A stretch of 17,196 nucleotides of DNA from Bryobacteraceae bacterium (GCA_025929455.1 JAICMB010000012.1:1-17196), one strand, 5' to 3'; positions 1 to 8,230 are shown, numbered from the stretch's first letter. Translations and numbers: made by a program. Notes: a model not told the origin generated them from the sequence alone.

Positions 1-1
1 G

Positions 2-349
2 ATCTTTCACAACGTGTTTTCCCTATCTAAGGTGAAGTCCTTCGATCTAGGAAATTATTCTCGCAATCACAGCCGAACGGTGGTGTTCCCGAAACCGGGC
101 ATCGTGTTCGTGAATTGCCATCTACATCCGAACATGGCGGCGGTCATCGTAGTGGCGCCCGGCGCATGGTTCACCCGGCCGGATGCAGCCGGGGAGTTTT
201 CGCTGCGCGGAGTTCCGCCGGGCGAGTACACCATCGTGGCGTGGCATAAGACGGCAGGGTTCTTCCGGCAGAAGATCACGGTGCCATTGCCTGCAAGCGC
301 CCACCTGGAGTTCTTCCTGCCGCTCGGCGAAGAGGCGGCTCGCAACTGA
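2..349 (+). CDS. Cupredoxin-domain protein, 5' end outside window
   Basis: This is the C-terminal part (115 residues visible) of a probable periplasmic type-1 copper protein. The reading frame is open from base 2, so a GTG at 14 is unlikely to be the true start: the codons before it read IFHN, and His-Asn-Val is where the first copper-ligand His of cupredoxins sits. The remaining ligands are visible as Cys (116-118), His (125-127) and Met (134-136) in the stretch NCHLHPNM. After the copper loop comes a short beta-rich segment with DAAGEFSLRGVPPGEY and AWH, as in carboxypeptidase-regulatory-like domains often fused to or found in such proteins. Related proteins are often labelled methylamine utilization proteins on weak grounds. 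The stop lies 7 bases before the HD-GYP gene, so the two are probably co-transcribed. Electron carrier or copper sensing are both possible; the partner is unknown. Confidence 0.75.
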   Translation: MFHNVFSLSKVKSFDLGNYSRNHSRTVVFPKPGIVFVNCHLHPNMAAVIVVAPGAWFTRPDAAGEFSLRGVPPGEYTIVAWHKTAGFFRQKITVPLPASAHLEFFLPLGEEAARN

Positions 350-356
350 GGCGCGC

Positions 357-2012
357 ATGAGAGTCGACCTGGTCAGCCGGACGTTCCTGTGCGTGTTTGT
401 GCCCACGACGCTCGTGCTTCTGACAGCGTTTCTGATCACGCAACGGCGTATTCAAACCGACGTTCAGGCGCAAGTGCGGGAGTCCATCAAGCGGGAACAG
501 GGGCGCCTGGAGATAGAACGCCGCCGCGGCGAGCTACAAGACCGCCGGTTTCTAAAACTTGCCACGGAAAACGCGGCGCTCAAAGCGGGGCTGCAACTTC
601 TGCTCGCCAACCGCACGGACGCGGACGCCCGGCGCACCGTTGAGGACCAGCTTCGCGAAATTCTCGCTGTCGTACAGTGCGATCTGTTGGCCGTTGCCGG
701 CTACGACGGCGCGGCGCTGGCCGGTGTCGTGTCGGATGGCGCTTCCATTGCCGCGCTGGACGGCCGAGCGATGCCGGCGCCGCAAGCAGGCCTTTTTACG
801 GTCTCGGGCAAAACTTATCAGACCACGTCGCTGGCCATCGATCTGGCGGGCGAGAGCTTGGGAACCTTGACGATCGGTGAGCGTCTCGATCTCGCGGCCT
901 TCAGTTTGCCGGTCGTCCTGCTGCGGTCGGGCCACGTGGTGGCATCGAACCTTCCGGAGTTACGCGCTTCTGAGGTCGAGCAAGCGTTGCGTAGCTGTCC
1001 GGCGGCAGGCGAATGCGAGCCGCGCATTGCCGGGGATATGTACCTGTCGCTACCGGTCGAAAGCGTTTACTTCAAGAATGCGTTCGAGCTGCGCAGTCTC
1101 CGAAATACAACGGTTGCGGGCAGGCCGCTGCTGCAGGCGATCCGAAACGTGTTCACGATTGCAGGCGCTGTGGCGCTGATTGCGGCGCTGGTGACATCCT
1201 TGGTCACGTCGCGTTCGATTGCCGGTCCTATCGCGGGACTTGTCGCTGGCCTCCGCGCGTGTGAGCGCACCGGTACCTTGCCCGAATTTCCCGGCCGCAC
1301 GCCCGGCATTCGTGAAATCGCGGAACTGATGGAGGGATTCAACCGCGCCGCCGTTTCCATCCGCGCCGTGCGGGGCGATTTAGAACGCGCGCATGTCGAG
1401 TTCGTATCGTTGCTTGCGAGCGCGCTCGATGCGCGCGACCGCTACACCGCGGGACACAGCAGCCGCGTGAGCGAGTACTCACTCCTGATTGCGAATGCGA
1501 TGGCGATGCCGGAGAGCGAACGCGAGTGTTTGCGCGTCGGCGCCCTGCTGCACGATATCGGGAAGATCGGCGTCCCCGACAACGTCTTGCAAAAACCGGG
1601 GAAACTCACGGCGGCGGAGTTCGCGATTATTCAGGAGCACCCCACCATCGGCCGCCGCATTCTGGAGCGCGTCACGGGCCTGCGCGCCTATCTCGATGTC
1701 GTGGAATTGCATCACGAAAATCACGACGGCAGCGGCTATCCGCACGGGCTCGCCGGGCGCGACATTCCGGTTTGCGCGCGCATCGTGCACGTCGCCGACG
1801 CGTTCGACGCCATGACGTCCGACCGGCCATACCGGCGCGGCATGGGACATAGCGAAGCGCTACGGCTGTTGCAGGAGAACGCCGGGACACAGTTCGATCC
1901 GGACGTGGTGCGAGCGTTCGCGGCGCATTGGACTGGCTGCCACGATGACCTGCGCGCGTTGACGAGGGCCGTTACGCATGCTGAGGCATTAGTGGAATCG
2001 AGCACGGTATGA
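357..2012 (+). CDS. Membrane sensor protein with HAMP-like linker and HD-GYP domain
   Basis: Probable c-di-GMP phosphodiesterase of 551 aa. ATG 357 is chosen over an in-frame GTG at 183 because it follows a GAGG Shine-Dalgarno (348-351) built into the upstream stop and starts just before a membrane segment. Order: TM1 at about 9-28, an extracytoplasmic region of about 235 residues, TM2 at about 264-284, a HAMP-like linker, then HD-GYP from about 345. The catalytic set looks intact: HD at 399-400 (HDIGKIG), HH at 452-453 and GYP at 460-462 (DGSGYP), followed by IPVCARI, VADAFDAM and RPYR. The outer region has no motif I can name (a Cache-like fold is possible). It overlaps the next gene by 4 bases (ATGA), so the two are translationally coupled. 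Being between a cupredoxin and an outer-membrane barrel suggests the outer domain reads a periplasmic redox or metal signal; this is inference. Confidence 0.9.
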   Translation: MRVDLVSRTFLCVFVPTTLVLLTAFLITQRRIQTDVQAQVRESIKREQGRLEIERRRGELQDRRFLKLATENAALKAGLQLLLANRTDADARRTVEDQLREILAVVQCDLLAVAGYDGAALAGVVSDGASIAALDGRAMPAPQAGLFTVSGKTYQTTSLAIDLAGESLGTLTIGERLDLAAFSLPVVLLRSGHVVASNLPELRASEVEQALRSCPAAGECEPRIAGDMYLSLPVESVYFKNAFELRSLRNTTVAGRPLLQAIRNVFTIAGAVALIAALVTSLVTSRSIAGPIAGLVAGLRACERTGTLPEFPGRTPGIREIAELMEGFNRAAVSIRAVRGDLERAHVEFVSLLASALDARDRYTAGHSSRVSEYSLLIANAMAMPESERECLRVGALLHDIGKIGVPDNVLQKPGKLTAAEFAIIQEHPTIGRRILERVTGLRAYLDVVELHHENHDGSGYPHGLAGRDIPVCARIVHVADAFDAMTSDRPYRRGMGHSEALRLLQENAGTQFDPDVVRAFAAHWTGCHDDLRALTRAVTHAEALVESSTV

Positions 2013-3055
2013 AACTACGGTTTGTGATCGTGTGCCTATCTTTATACGCGTTGCTGCGCGCCGGTTATGCGCAGGAGGCGGCCACCGGGTTCGATATGCG
2101 CACGACGCTATCGGGCGAGGTGGTCGCGGCGGACTCCGGAACGACGGCGGGCGCGCGCGCGGTGTTCTATCCCGAGGTGAAACTCCCGGGCGGCTGGGAT
2201 CTCTCGGCAGCGGTGCAGGTTCGCTCGACTCCGTACTTCTTCGAAGAACTGGATGCGGGAAGATACGGCGCACGCGGCAGCATTCTTCAGGCAAGCATTC
2301 GTTATTCGCGATTTGCGAAGTGGGGTTCGCTCGTCTTCCGCGCAGGGGAGCTGCAATCCGCGTTCGGTTCGTTCCTGCTGCGTTACGACGACGCGGACAA
2401 TTGGCAGGTCGGCATGCCGCCGTCCTACGGCTACTACTACAAACCCGTCACGACCCTGGCGCTCACAGGCGCGCAGGCCGACGTTACGGCCGGGAAGCTC
2501 GACGCGCGCGTGCAATTGACCAGCTCTTCTCCAGTGAACCGCCGTAATCCGTTCGATCGCGATCAATACGCGAACTGGACGGTGGGTGCGGGCTATACCG
2601 TCGTGCAAGGCTTCCGCATCGGCGTGTCCGCGTTTCGGGGACCATTCCTCGATCGCGGTTACCGCTACTATTTCCCGGGCGAGGCGAAACCGCGGGACCT
2701 GCCGGCGAGCGCTGCAGGCGTGGATGTGCAATGGGCCCGCGGGCCCTGGAACGTTACGGGCGAGTGGCAGAGGTTTGTCATGGAGTATCGCGCGATTCCG
2801 AACTTCCGCGAGCAGGTCGCCTATGGAGAGGTGCGCCGCACTCTGCACCCGCGCTGGTACGCCGCGGCCAGGCTGAGTGCTCTACGGACCAGCATCGCGG
2901 GCGCGGGCGCCGTGTATGAGTTTACTGCTGGTTACCGCCCGAACCGGCGTCAGTTGGTCAAGATCGGCTATGAAGAAGCACGCGACCCCGGCGCACGGCA
3001 GTTCGACGGCATATTCGCGGTGCAGCTCGTCACATCTATTGATCACATTCGTTGA
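2009..3055 (+). CDS. Predicted outer-membrane beta-barrel (porin-like) protein
   Basis: A 348-aa protein with a clear Sec signal peptide (MKLR, hydrophobic core, then AGYAQEAA, cleavage probably after AQ or nearby). The mature part is rich in Gly, Arg, Tyr and Phe with alternating hydrophobic/polar strands (for example SLVFRAGEL, FRIGVSAFRGPF, VYEFTAGYRP), which is typical of barrel proteins. No exact family is recognised. The C-terminus (VQLVTSIDHIR) does not end in the classical terminal Phe, although the AVQLVTS strand is barrel-like. Its ATG is inside the ATGA overlap with the HD-GYP gene and it has no good Shine-Dalgarno of its own, so translation is probably coupled. Role in the operon is unknown: uptake or secretion of the ligand sensed by the HD-GYP protein is one guess. 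Confidence 0.65.
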   Translation: MKLRFVIVCLSLYALLRAGYAQEAATGFDMRTTLSGEVVAADSGTTAGARAVFYPEVKLPGGWDLSAAVQVRSTPYFFEELDAGRYGARGSILQASIRYSRFAKWGSLVFRAGELQSAFGSFLLRYDDADNWQVGMPPSYGYYYKPVTTLALTGAQADVTAGKLDARVQLTSSSPVNRRNPFDRDQYANWTVGAGYTVVQGFRIGVSAFRGPFLDRGYRYYFPGEAKPRDLPASAAGVDVQWARGPWNVTGEWQRFVMEYRAIPNFREQVAYGEVRRTLHPRWYAAARLSALRTSIAGAGAVYEFTAGYRPNRRQLVKIGYEEARDPGARQFDGIFAVQLVTSIDHIR

Positions 3056-3081
3056 GCGCCGCGCCCGCCATGTGCTAACTC
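3052..3081 (+). promoter_or_regulatory. Candidate sigma-70-type promoter of the fic gene
   Basis: TTGAGC (3052-3057) and TAACTC (3076-3081) are separated by 18 bases, and the second is preceded by TGC as in an extended -10. Transcription would begin only a few bases before the ATG at 3092, which has no Shine-Dalgarno. The -10 match is poor; eye-only call. Confidence 0.25.
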
Positions 3082-3091
3082 TTGATGCGGC

Positions 3092-3835
3092 ATGGACGAG
3101 TTGTTAACCCGCATCGCGGAGAAAAGACAACGCCTCGACCAACTGCGCCCGCTCGCGCCGCAAGCGCTCGCCAACCTCGATCATTATTACGACATCGAGA
3201 TCACTTACACCTCGAACGCCATTGAAGGCAACACGCTCAGCCCCGTCGAAACTACGCTCGTTATCGAAAAAGGGATTACCGTCGCCGGCAAGCCGCTCAA
3301 GGACCATCTCGAGGCGCTCGACCACTACGACGCCATCCGCTACGTCCGCGAACTGGCACGTCGCGAAACGCCCATTACCGAAGGCGACGTACGGAACATC
3401 CATAAACTCGCGCTGTACAGATCCGCACCCGATATCGCCGGACAATATGCGACCGTTCCGCGCTATGTGCGAACCGAGACCGGCCGCTACGGTTTTCCTT
3501 CGCCCGCCGAAGTTCCCGCGCTCATGCACGATTTCGCGGCCTGGCTCGACGCCGCGCCGAACGATCCGGATACGGCGTTCAGAGCGCATCAGAGCCTGGT
3601 CGACATTCATCCGTTCAATGACGGCAATGGCCGGACCGCGCGCCTCCTCATGAACCTCATCCTGCTCCGCGTGGGGTACCCGCCCATCGCCGTGCGCCCG
3701 GAAGACCGCGCCGAATACATCCGCGCGTTGCAGCGGGAACAGGCCGGGCAAGGAGCGGAGGCCTTCTACGCACTCCTCTACCACCGGCTCGACGCCAGCC
3801 TGGACGACTACCTGAACGTCTTACAGCAGTATTAA
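3092..3835 (+). CDS. Fic family protein, class II (self-inhibited) AMP-transferase type
   Basis: A 247-aa Fic-domain protein, a family that transfers AMP (sometimes another nucleotide moiety) to a hydroxyl of target proteins. The catalytic motif HPFNDGNGR is complete at 173-181, including the His base, the phosphate-binding Gly-Asn-Gly and the Arg. An upstream SNAIEGN at 41-47 matches the inhibitory helix (S/T)xxxE(G/N), with Glu45 expected to block ATP gamma-phosphate placement, which makes this class II. The N-terminal part resembles the helical Fic_N region. There is no separate antitoxin gene beside it, which fits cis-inhibition. It has no strong Shine-Dalgarno and stands 36 bases after the barrel gene, so it may be its own unit. 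Target proteins cannot be told from sequence. Confidence 0.92.
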   Translation: MDELLTRIAEKRQRLDQLRPLAPQALANLDHYYDIEITYTSNAIEGNTLSPVETTLVIEKGITVAGKPLKDHLEALDHYDAIRYVRELARRETPITEGDVRNIHKLALYRSAPDIAGQYATVPRYVRTETGRYGFPSPAEVPALMHDFAAWLDAAPNDPDTAFRAHQSLVDIHPFNDGNGRTARLLMNLILLRVGYPPIAVRPEDRAEYIRALQREQAGQGAEAFYALLYHRLDASLDDYLNVLQQY

Positions 3836-3841
3836 TGCCGC

Positions 3842-4000
3842 GCCGAGGCGGAGTGGATCGCGAAGCTTACGAACGACTGGCAGCACTTCACGTTTCCGTT
3901 CGCGAAATTCGGCACGGACGGTAGGGACATCCGCGCGATCTTCTTTGGCGCGTCGGGCGGCAAGGGTCCATTCGCTCTGCAGATCGATGACGTACGCTGG
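3842..4000 (+). pseudogene. Remnant of a CBM/galactose-binding-like beta-sandwich domain
   Basis: Starting 6 bases after the fic stop, and in the same frame, 53 codons read as the tail of a carbohydrate-binding type domain (CBM11/CIA30-like): LTNDWQHFTFPFAKFG, then IRAIFFGASG, then GPFALQIDDVRW. The pattern of a final strand reading IDDVR(W/L) is typical of such domains in glycoside hydrolases and secreted proteins. There is no start codon or upstream part, and the frame then runs into unrelated sequence. I read it as a decayed gene end left by deletion or recombination. The similarity is from memory of the family, not from a search. Confidence 0.5.
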
Positions 4001-4007
4001 AATAAAC

Positions 4008-4036
4008 TTGCGACGTACTTTGCCCTGCTGTATGCT
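4008..4036 (+). promoter_or_regulatory. Candidate promoter of the O-methyltransferase gene
   Basis: TTGCGA (4008-4013) and TATGCT (4031-4036) are 17 bases apart, each matching 4 of 6 consensus positions. The expected start point falls at or just before the ATG at 4045, so the mRNA could be leaderless. No Shine-Dalgarno is visible before that ATG. Confidence 0.35.
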
Positions 4037-4044
4037 GCGAAGCG

Positions 4045-5073
4045 ATGGACCAAAGCACGGCTGCGATGCAGCCCACACCGGAAAAGATCTTACAAACCGG
4101 CCTGGCATTCTGGGCGTCGAAAACGCTGTTGAGCGCGGTTGAGCTCGAGGTGTTTACGGAACTGGCGCGGCAGCCGTTGACACTCGCCGAACTGCAGCAA
4201 CGGCTGCAATTGCACTCCCGGGGCGCCCGCGATTTCTTCGACACTCTCGTCGCGATGAAATTTCTGGAACGCACCGGCGGCGTCTATCGCAACGCGCCCG
4301 ACTCAGACGTGTTTCTCGATAAGAACAAGCCCAGCTACATCGGCGGCATCCTCGAGATGAGCAACGCGCGGCTGTACCGGTTCTGGGGCAACCTGACGGA
4401 CGCCCTCCGCAGCGGGTTGCCGCAAAACGAAGCGGCCCACGGCGAGCCCTCGGGCTTTGAGGGACTCTATTCCGATCCCGCGCGTTTGAAAACGTTCCTG
4501 AGTGCCATGACGGGCATCAGCCGCGGCGCGAACCGCGCGATTGCGCAGCGTTTCCCTTGGGCCGCGCACCGCAGCTTTGCCGATGTGGGCAGCGCGCAGG
4601 GCGATCTGGCGGTGCAGATCTGTTTGCAGAATCCGCATCTGCAGGGCATTGGCTTCGATCTTCCGCAGGCCGCGCCCATTTTCAAAGAGTATGTGGCCGA
4701 AAACCGGGTAGCAGACCGGCTTCGTTTTGAGACCGGCGATTTCTTTCAGGACCCGCTGCCCCACGCCGATGTCATTCTCATGGGCCACATCTTGCACGAC
4801 TGGGGCCTGGACCACAAACGAATGCTGATCCGGAAGGCATGGGACGCGCTCCCCGATGGCGGCGCGCTGATCGTCTACGATTCGCTGATAGATGACGACC
4901 GTTCGACGAACGCCTTCGGTCTGCTCATGAGTTTGAACATGTTGATCGAAACGGCCGAGGGCTTCGACTATACGGGCGCGGACTGCAGCGGCTGGATGCG
5001 GGAGGCCGGCTTCCGCGAGACGCGGGTGGAGCATCTGGTGGGACCCGATTCGATGGTGGCTGGAATCAAGTAG
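4045..5073 (+). CDS. SAM-dependent O-methyltransferase, COMT-like family (Methyltransf_2)
   Basis: A 342-aa small-molecule O-methyltransferase. Residues about 10-95 form the winged-helix dimerisation domain ([24 protein letters not shown] onward, with [10 protein letters not shown]). The Rossmann part carries SAM motif [10 protein letters not shown] at about 180-188. A segment HILHDWG at 248-254 contains the His-Asp typical of this family's catalytic region (His251 the likely base), followed by [13 protein letters not shown]. This is the family of hydroxyneurosporene and polyketide O-methyltransferases; the substrate cannot be read from sequence, and no biosynthetic genes lie next to it. The start is uncertain: M1 at 4045 fits the candidate promoter, but M8 at 4066 is possible. 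The first residues overlap no other gene. Confidence 0.88.
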   Translation: MDQSTAAMQPTPEKILQTGLAFWASKTLLSAVELEVFTELARQPLTLAELQQRLQLHSRGARDFFDTLVAMKFLERTGGVYRNAPDSDVFLDKNKPSYIGGILEMSNARLYRFWGNLTDALRSGLPQNEAAHGEPSGFEGLYSDPARLKTFLSAMTGISRGANRAIAQRFPWAAHRSFADVGSAQGDLAVQICLQNPHLQGIGFDLPQAAPIFKEYVAENRVADRLRFETGDFFQDPLPHADVILMGHILHDWGLDHKRMLIRKAWDALPDGGALIVYDSLIDDDRSTNAFGLLMSLNMLIETAEGFDYTGADCSGWMREAGFRETRVEHLVGPDSMVAGIK

Positions 5074-5081
5074 CACGCCGC

Positions 5082-5105
5082 GCAAACGCTTACAATAGTG
5101 TTTGC
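5082..5105 (+). promoter_or_regulatory. Dyad operator candidate over the response-regulator promoter
   Basis: GCAAAC (5082-5087) and GTTTGC (5100-5105) form a perfect inverted repeat with a 12-base spacer. The spacer contains TACAAT (5091-5096), a good -10 hexamer, so a dimeric regulator bound here would cover the promoter. A second palindrome, GCACGTGC (5104-5111), overlaps its right edge. No convincing -35 is seen. The ATG of the response regulator is at 5118. Confidence 0.35.
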
Positions 5106-5117
5106 ACGTGCTTCCCT

Positions 5118-5552
5118 ATGCATCCCGGGACCGCTTGGATCATCATCGCGGAGGACAATAAGCCGGACGTTTTTCTGATACGCGAAGCGCTGAATCAGGA
5201 GGGGCTCGCGTACCGGGCCGACGTATTCGGCGATGGGGAAGAGGTTCTGAAATTTATCGCGCGCATCGAGAAAGACGCCGGCGCGGGGTGTCCAGATGTT
5301 TTCGTAATTGATTTGAATTTGCCGAAGCGCTCGGGCCTGGAGATTCTTTCGCGCTTGCGGCAATCGGCGCGCTGCGGCGGCATTCCGGCGATCGTGATCA
5401 GCTCGTCGGATGCGCCGGCCGATCACGATATGGCGGGCTCGCTTGGGGTTTATGCTTATTTTCGCAAGCCGTCGCAGCTTGAGGAATTTTTCAAAATCGG
5501 CGGGCATATCCGGGCGGCTCTCGATTCCCGCTCCGGAACCGCCGCAAAATGA
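5118..5552 (+). CDS. Single-domain response regulator (CheY/Rcp1 type)
   Basis: A 144-aa receiver with no output domain. It shows the acidic pair Glu12-Asp13 (IIIAEDN), the phospho-acceptor Asp65 (VIDLNLP), a Ser switch at about 95-97 (VISSS) and the conserved Lys117 (FRKPS). The DLNLP after the acceptor and the Asp-Val-Phe-Leu-Ile start of helix 1 are typical of Rcp1-like regulators that pair with phytochrome-type histidine kinases. The next gene encodes such a kinase 101 bases downstream on the same strand, so they are probably partners, with output through protein-protein contact or a phosphorelay. No clear Shine-Dalgarno precedes the ATG. Confidence 0.92.
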   Translation: MHPGTAWIIIAEDNKPDVFLIREALNQEGLAYRADVFGDGEEVLKFIARIEKDAGAGCPDVFVIDLNLPKRSGLEILSRLRQSARCGGIPAIVISSSDAPADHDMAGSLGVYAYFRKPSQLEEFFKIGGHIRAALDSRSGTAAK

Positions 5553-5653
5553 GAAACAGCAGGTCTCCGGATCGCGTCCCAATCATAGGGTGAATCCGCC
5601 CGAATCGGTCCGTCTTAAAGATTTCACCAGGTCGCATAGAACAGGGGTATGTA

Positions 5654-7882
5654 GTGTCGTCTGTTGAGCAGCAAAGCGTCAGTCAGAGTCCGCCGTGCGC
5701 GCACCACAAGCACAGCGTGCAGTTGTACGGGGGAGATGAACGGCTGCTGGCCGTCAACGTTGCCAAGTACGTCGCGACGGGTTTGCGGCAGGGCGAGGGC
5801 GTGCTCGTCATCGCATCGCCGGAACATACCTCCGCGATTCTGAATCAGATCGGACTGTCCGGCGGCGGCGCGGTGCAAGCGGTGGAGGAAAACCGCCTAA
5901 TACTGCTCGATGCCCGAAGCACGCTGGATCTGATGACGAAAGACGGCCAGCTGGACACGGCGCTATTCCAGGAGACGATTGGCGGCGCGGTGGCGCGTCT
6001 GCGCGGTATGCCGGGAGCGGGACGGCGCGCGTACGGGGAAATGGTCGGCGTGCTATGGGAACGAGGCGATATAGCCGCGGCGATCCGGCTGGAGGATATT
6101 TGGAACGAATTTCTGACGTCCGCCGGATTGGAGCTCTATTGCGCGTATCCGATTAACGTATTCGAGGCGGAATTTCAGTCCACCGCGGTGCAAAAGATCA
6201 TCGCGACCCACACGCATCTGATCCCGACCGGCGAAGATGGCGACCTGCAGCGGGCCATCGATCGCGCGATGGCGGACTTTGGCGGTGAGCACAAACGGCC
6301 GCCGGCAAACAGCCCGCTATCCGCAGCGGTGCCGGAAGCCGAACAGACGATTCTTGACCTCAACCGCGGGATGCCGGAGCATGCTGGAGAAATCCTTATC
6401 CGCGCACGCCGCTATTACGAAGCGGAAAAGCGTTTCCGCGCGTTGATTGAGAACAGCGCCGATGTCATTCTCGTCGAGAACTCGCGGGGCGAAATCGAGT
6501 ATGCCAGCCCGTCGACAGCGCGCGTCCTCGGCTACGCGCCCGACGGCGTGACCGGGCGGAAGGCGATAGACCTGCTGCATCCGGACGATCGGGCGCGTGT
6601 GAAGCAAGCTGCCGCCGAAGCGGAAGCGAATGCGTTTCACGCATCGTCATTTGACGCGCGCATCGTACGCAACGACGGTGAATACATATGGGCCGAGGGC
6701 AGTGTGACGAATCTCTCGGACGAGCCGGCGGTCGGTGGAATCGTTTGGAACTATCGCGATATTACGGAGCGCAAGGCCGCCGAGGATGCATTGCGGGAAA
6801 GCGAACGCCGGCTGGCAGCGCGCGAACGGCATTTGCAGACGCTGCTCGACTCCATGCCGGATTGCGTGAAGGTGCTCGATCGCAATGGCGGCGTTCTGCA
6901 GATGAACCGTGCGGGGCTCGACATGCTGGAGGCCGACACAGCCGAGCAGGTGATTGGTAAATCCGTATATCCGGCGATCGCGGAAGGCGACCGCGCGCGT
7001 TTCCAAGCGTTGAACGAGAGCGTGTTCGATGGTGGCAACGGCGGGTCGCTGGAGTTCACGATACGCGGTTTGAAGGGCGCGCAGCGCATCTTCGAAACGC
7101 GTGTGGCGCCCTTGTACGAGGGGCGCGACACCGTGGTGGGCGCGCTGTCGGCCACACGCGATATTACGGACCGCAAAGCGGCCGAAGCGGCGCTGCGTCA
7201 GGCCAACGAGAGCTTGCAGCAGTTTGCGTACGCCGCGGCCCACGATCTACAGGAGCCGATTCGCAACGTTATTCTCTACACGGAACTGCTGTCCAAGAGA
7301 TACGGCGGGCAGCTCGACGGGCTCGCTCACGAATTCATGAGCGTGACCGTGGAGGGCGCGCGCCGCATGCAGACGCTCATCGAGGATCTGCTGGCCTACA
7401 CGCGATCGCTGGACAGGCCCGAGCACGAGCAGCCGCTCACCGACGCGAACGAGGCGTTCCGAGACGTGGTGGCGAATCTGCACACCGCGATCGATAGCAG
7501 CGGCGCCGAGGTGTTATGCGAACCGCTGCCGCAATTGCCCGCGTACCGGGCGCATGTAGTGCAGTTGCTGCAGAACTTGACGTCCAACGCGCTGAAGTAC
7601 AGGGACGGGCGGCGGCCGCACGTTGAGCTGTCCAGCGTGGAGCGTGCGGGAGACGTGACGATCCGCGTGCGCGACAACGGCATTGGCGTTCCAGCGGATC
7701 AGCGCGAACGTATTTTCGGCGTCTTTAAGCGGCTGCACGGCCGCGATGTGCCGGGTAACGGCATCGGCCTGGCAATCTGCCATCGCATCGTGACGCATTA
7801 CGGCGGCCGCATCTGGGTAGAGTCGAACGAGGGCGCCGGATCGACGTTCGCGTTTACGCTGCCACGGCGGGCCGTGAGCTAG
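5654..7882 (+). CDS. Sensor histidine kinase with MEDS, two PAS, HisKA and HATPase domains
   Basis: A 742-aa cytoplasmic kinase with no TM segment. GTG 5654 is chosen because AGGGG (5643-5647) sits 6 bases upstream. Domains: MEDS (DcmR-type sensory domain) at about 18-190, with HSVQLYGGDE, LDARSTLD and GEMVGVLW; PAS1 at about 257-375 ending DITERKAAE; PAS2 at about 388-512 ending DITDRKAAE; HisKA at about 518-590 with phospho-acceptor His530 in AAHDLQEP; HATPase_c at about 625-740 with N-box Asn641/Asn645, DNGIG at 674-678 and GNGIGLAI. The HDLQEP box and short spacing match bacteriophytochrome-like kinases that phosphorylate Rcp-type regulators, such as the one just upstream. MEDS domains are thought to sense small hydrocarbon derivatives. 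An N-terminal cluster, Cys15, His17, His18 and His20, could bind metal. Confidence 0.93.
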   Translation: MSSVEQQSVSQSPPCAHHKHSVQLYGGDERLLAVNVAKYVATGLRQGEGVLVIASPEHTSAILNQIGLSGGGAVQAVEENRLILLDARSTLDLMTKDGQLDTALFQETIGGAVARLRGMPGAGRRAYGEMVGVLWERGDIAAAIRLEDIWNEFLTSAGLELYCAYPINVFEAEFQSTAVQKIIATHTHLIPTGEDGDLQRAIDRAMADFGGEHKRPPANSPLSAAVPEAEQTILDLNRGMPEHAGEILIRARRYYEAEKRFRALIENSADVILVENSRGEIEYASPSTARVLGYAPDGVTGRKAIDLLHPDDRARVKQAAAEAEANAFHASSFDARIVRNDGEYIWAEGSVTNLSDEPAVGGIVWNYRDITERKAAEDALRESERRLAARERHLQTLLDSMPDCVKVLDRNGGVLQMNRAGLDMLEADTAEQVIGKSVYPAIAEGDRARFQALNESVFDGGNGGSLEFTIRGLKGAQRIFETRVAPLYEGRDTVVGALSATRDITDRKAAEAALRQANESLQQFAYAAAHDLQEPIRNVILYTELLSKRYGGQLDGLAHEFMSVTVEGARRMQTLIEDLLAYTRSLDRPEHEQPLTDANEAFRDVVANLHTAIDSSGAEVLCEPLPQLPAYRAHVVQLLQNLTSNALKYRDGRRPHVELSSVERAGDVTIRVRDNGIGVPADQRERIFGVFKRLHGRDVPGNGIGLAICHRIVTHYGGRIWVESNEGAGSTFAFTLPRRAVS

Positions 7883-7931
7883 TTAAGCTGTCCCAGAACG
7901 CAACCCATCCCGGTTGAGCGCAGGCTCGGTG

Positions 7932-7971
7932 TGGGGCAGGTTGTCAACCTGCGGCCGATTGTCAATCGGCC
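7932..7971 (+). repeat. Two-hairpin palindromic repeat, copy A
   Basis: After TGGG (7932-7935), hairpin 1 is GCAGGTTG-T-CAACCTGC (7936-7952, 8-bp perfect arms). It is followed directly by hairpin 2, GGCCGATTG-T-CAATCGGCC (7953-7971, 9-bp perfect arms). It lies 50 bases after the histidine kinase stop and could act as a transcription barrier, but there is no T-run for a classical terminator. Confidence 0.85.
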
Positions 7972-8230
7972 TCGTTCGCCGCCGCACAATGGTGCCCCGA
8001 CCCGCGCTCGTCGCTCGCTAAGGCCATTCCCTAGCTCATGCCCGGCTTCACGGCTGGCCACTCTAGGCCCGCTCCTCCGGGCGCGCCGCGCAGCGCGGCC
8101 ACAACCGAAGTTGCGGGGGTACTCAACAGGGGCGGATGAGCGGGTCTGGAACGCCAACCGGCGAAGCCGGGCATGCGCTACAAGGAACTTGGCCGCGCCA
8201 GTCATCCCCGGCATCGCGCGGCAGCCACGA

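Noticed and set aside
183..356. N-terminal extension of the HD-GYP protein from an in-frame GTG
   Set aside because: The extra 58 residues are a shifted reading of the cupredoxin gene, rich in Arg and Ser. ATG 357 has a Shine-Dalgarno and leads directly into a membrane segment.
5588..5629. GGTGAATC and GATTTCACC as an operator or hairpin between the response regulator and kinase
   Set aside because: The arms are short and mismatched by one base, the spacer is about 25 bases and nothing else supports it.
7863..7876. Hairpin CACGGC-GG-GCCGTG at the end of the histidine kinase as a rho-independent terminator
   Set aside because: It lies within the coding sequence before the stop and is not followed by a T-run.
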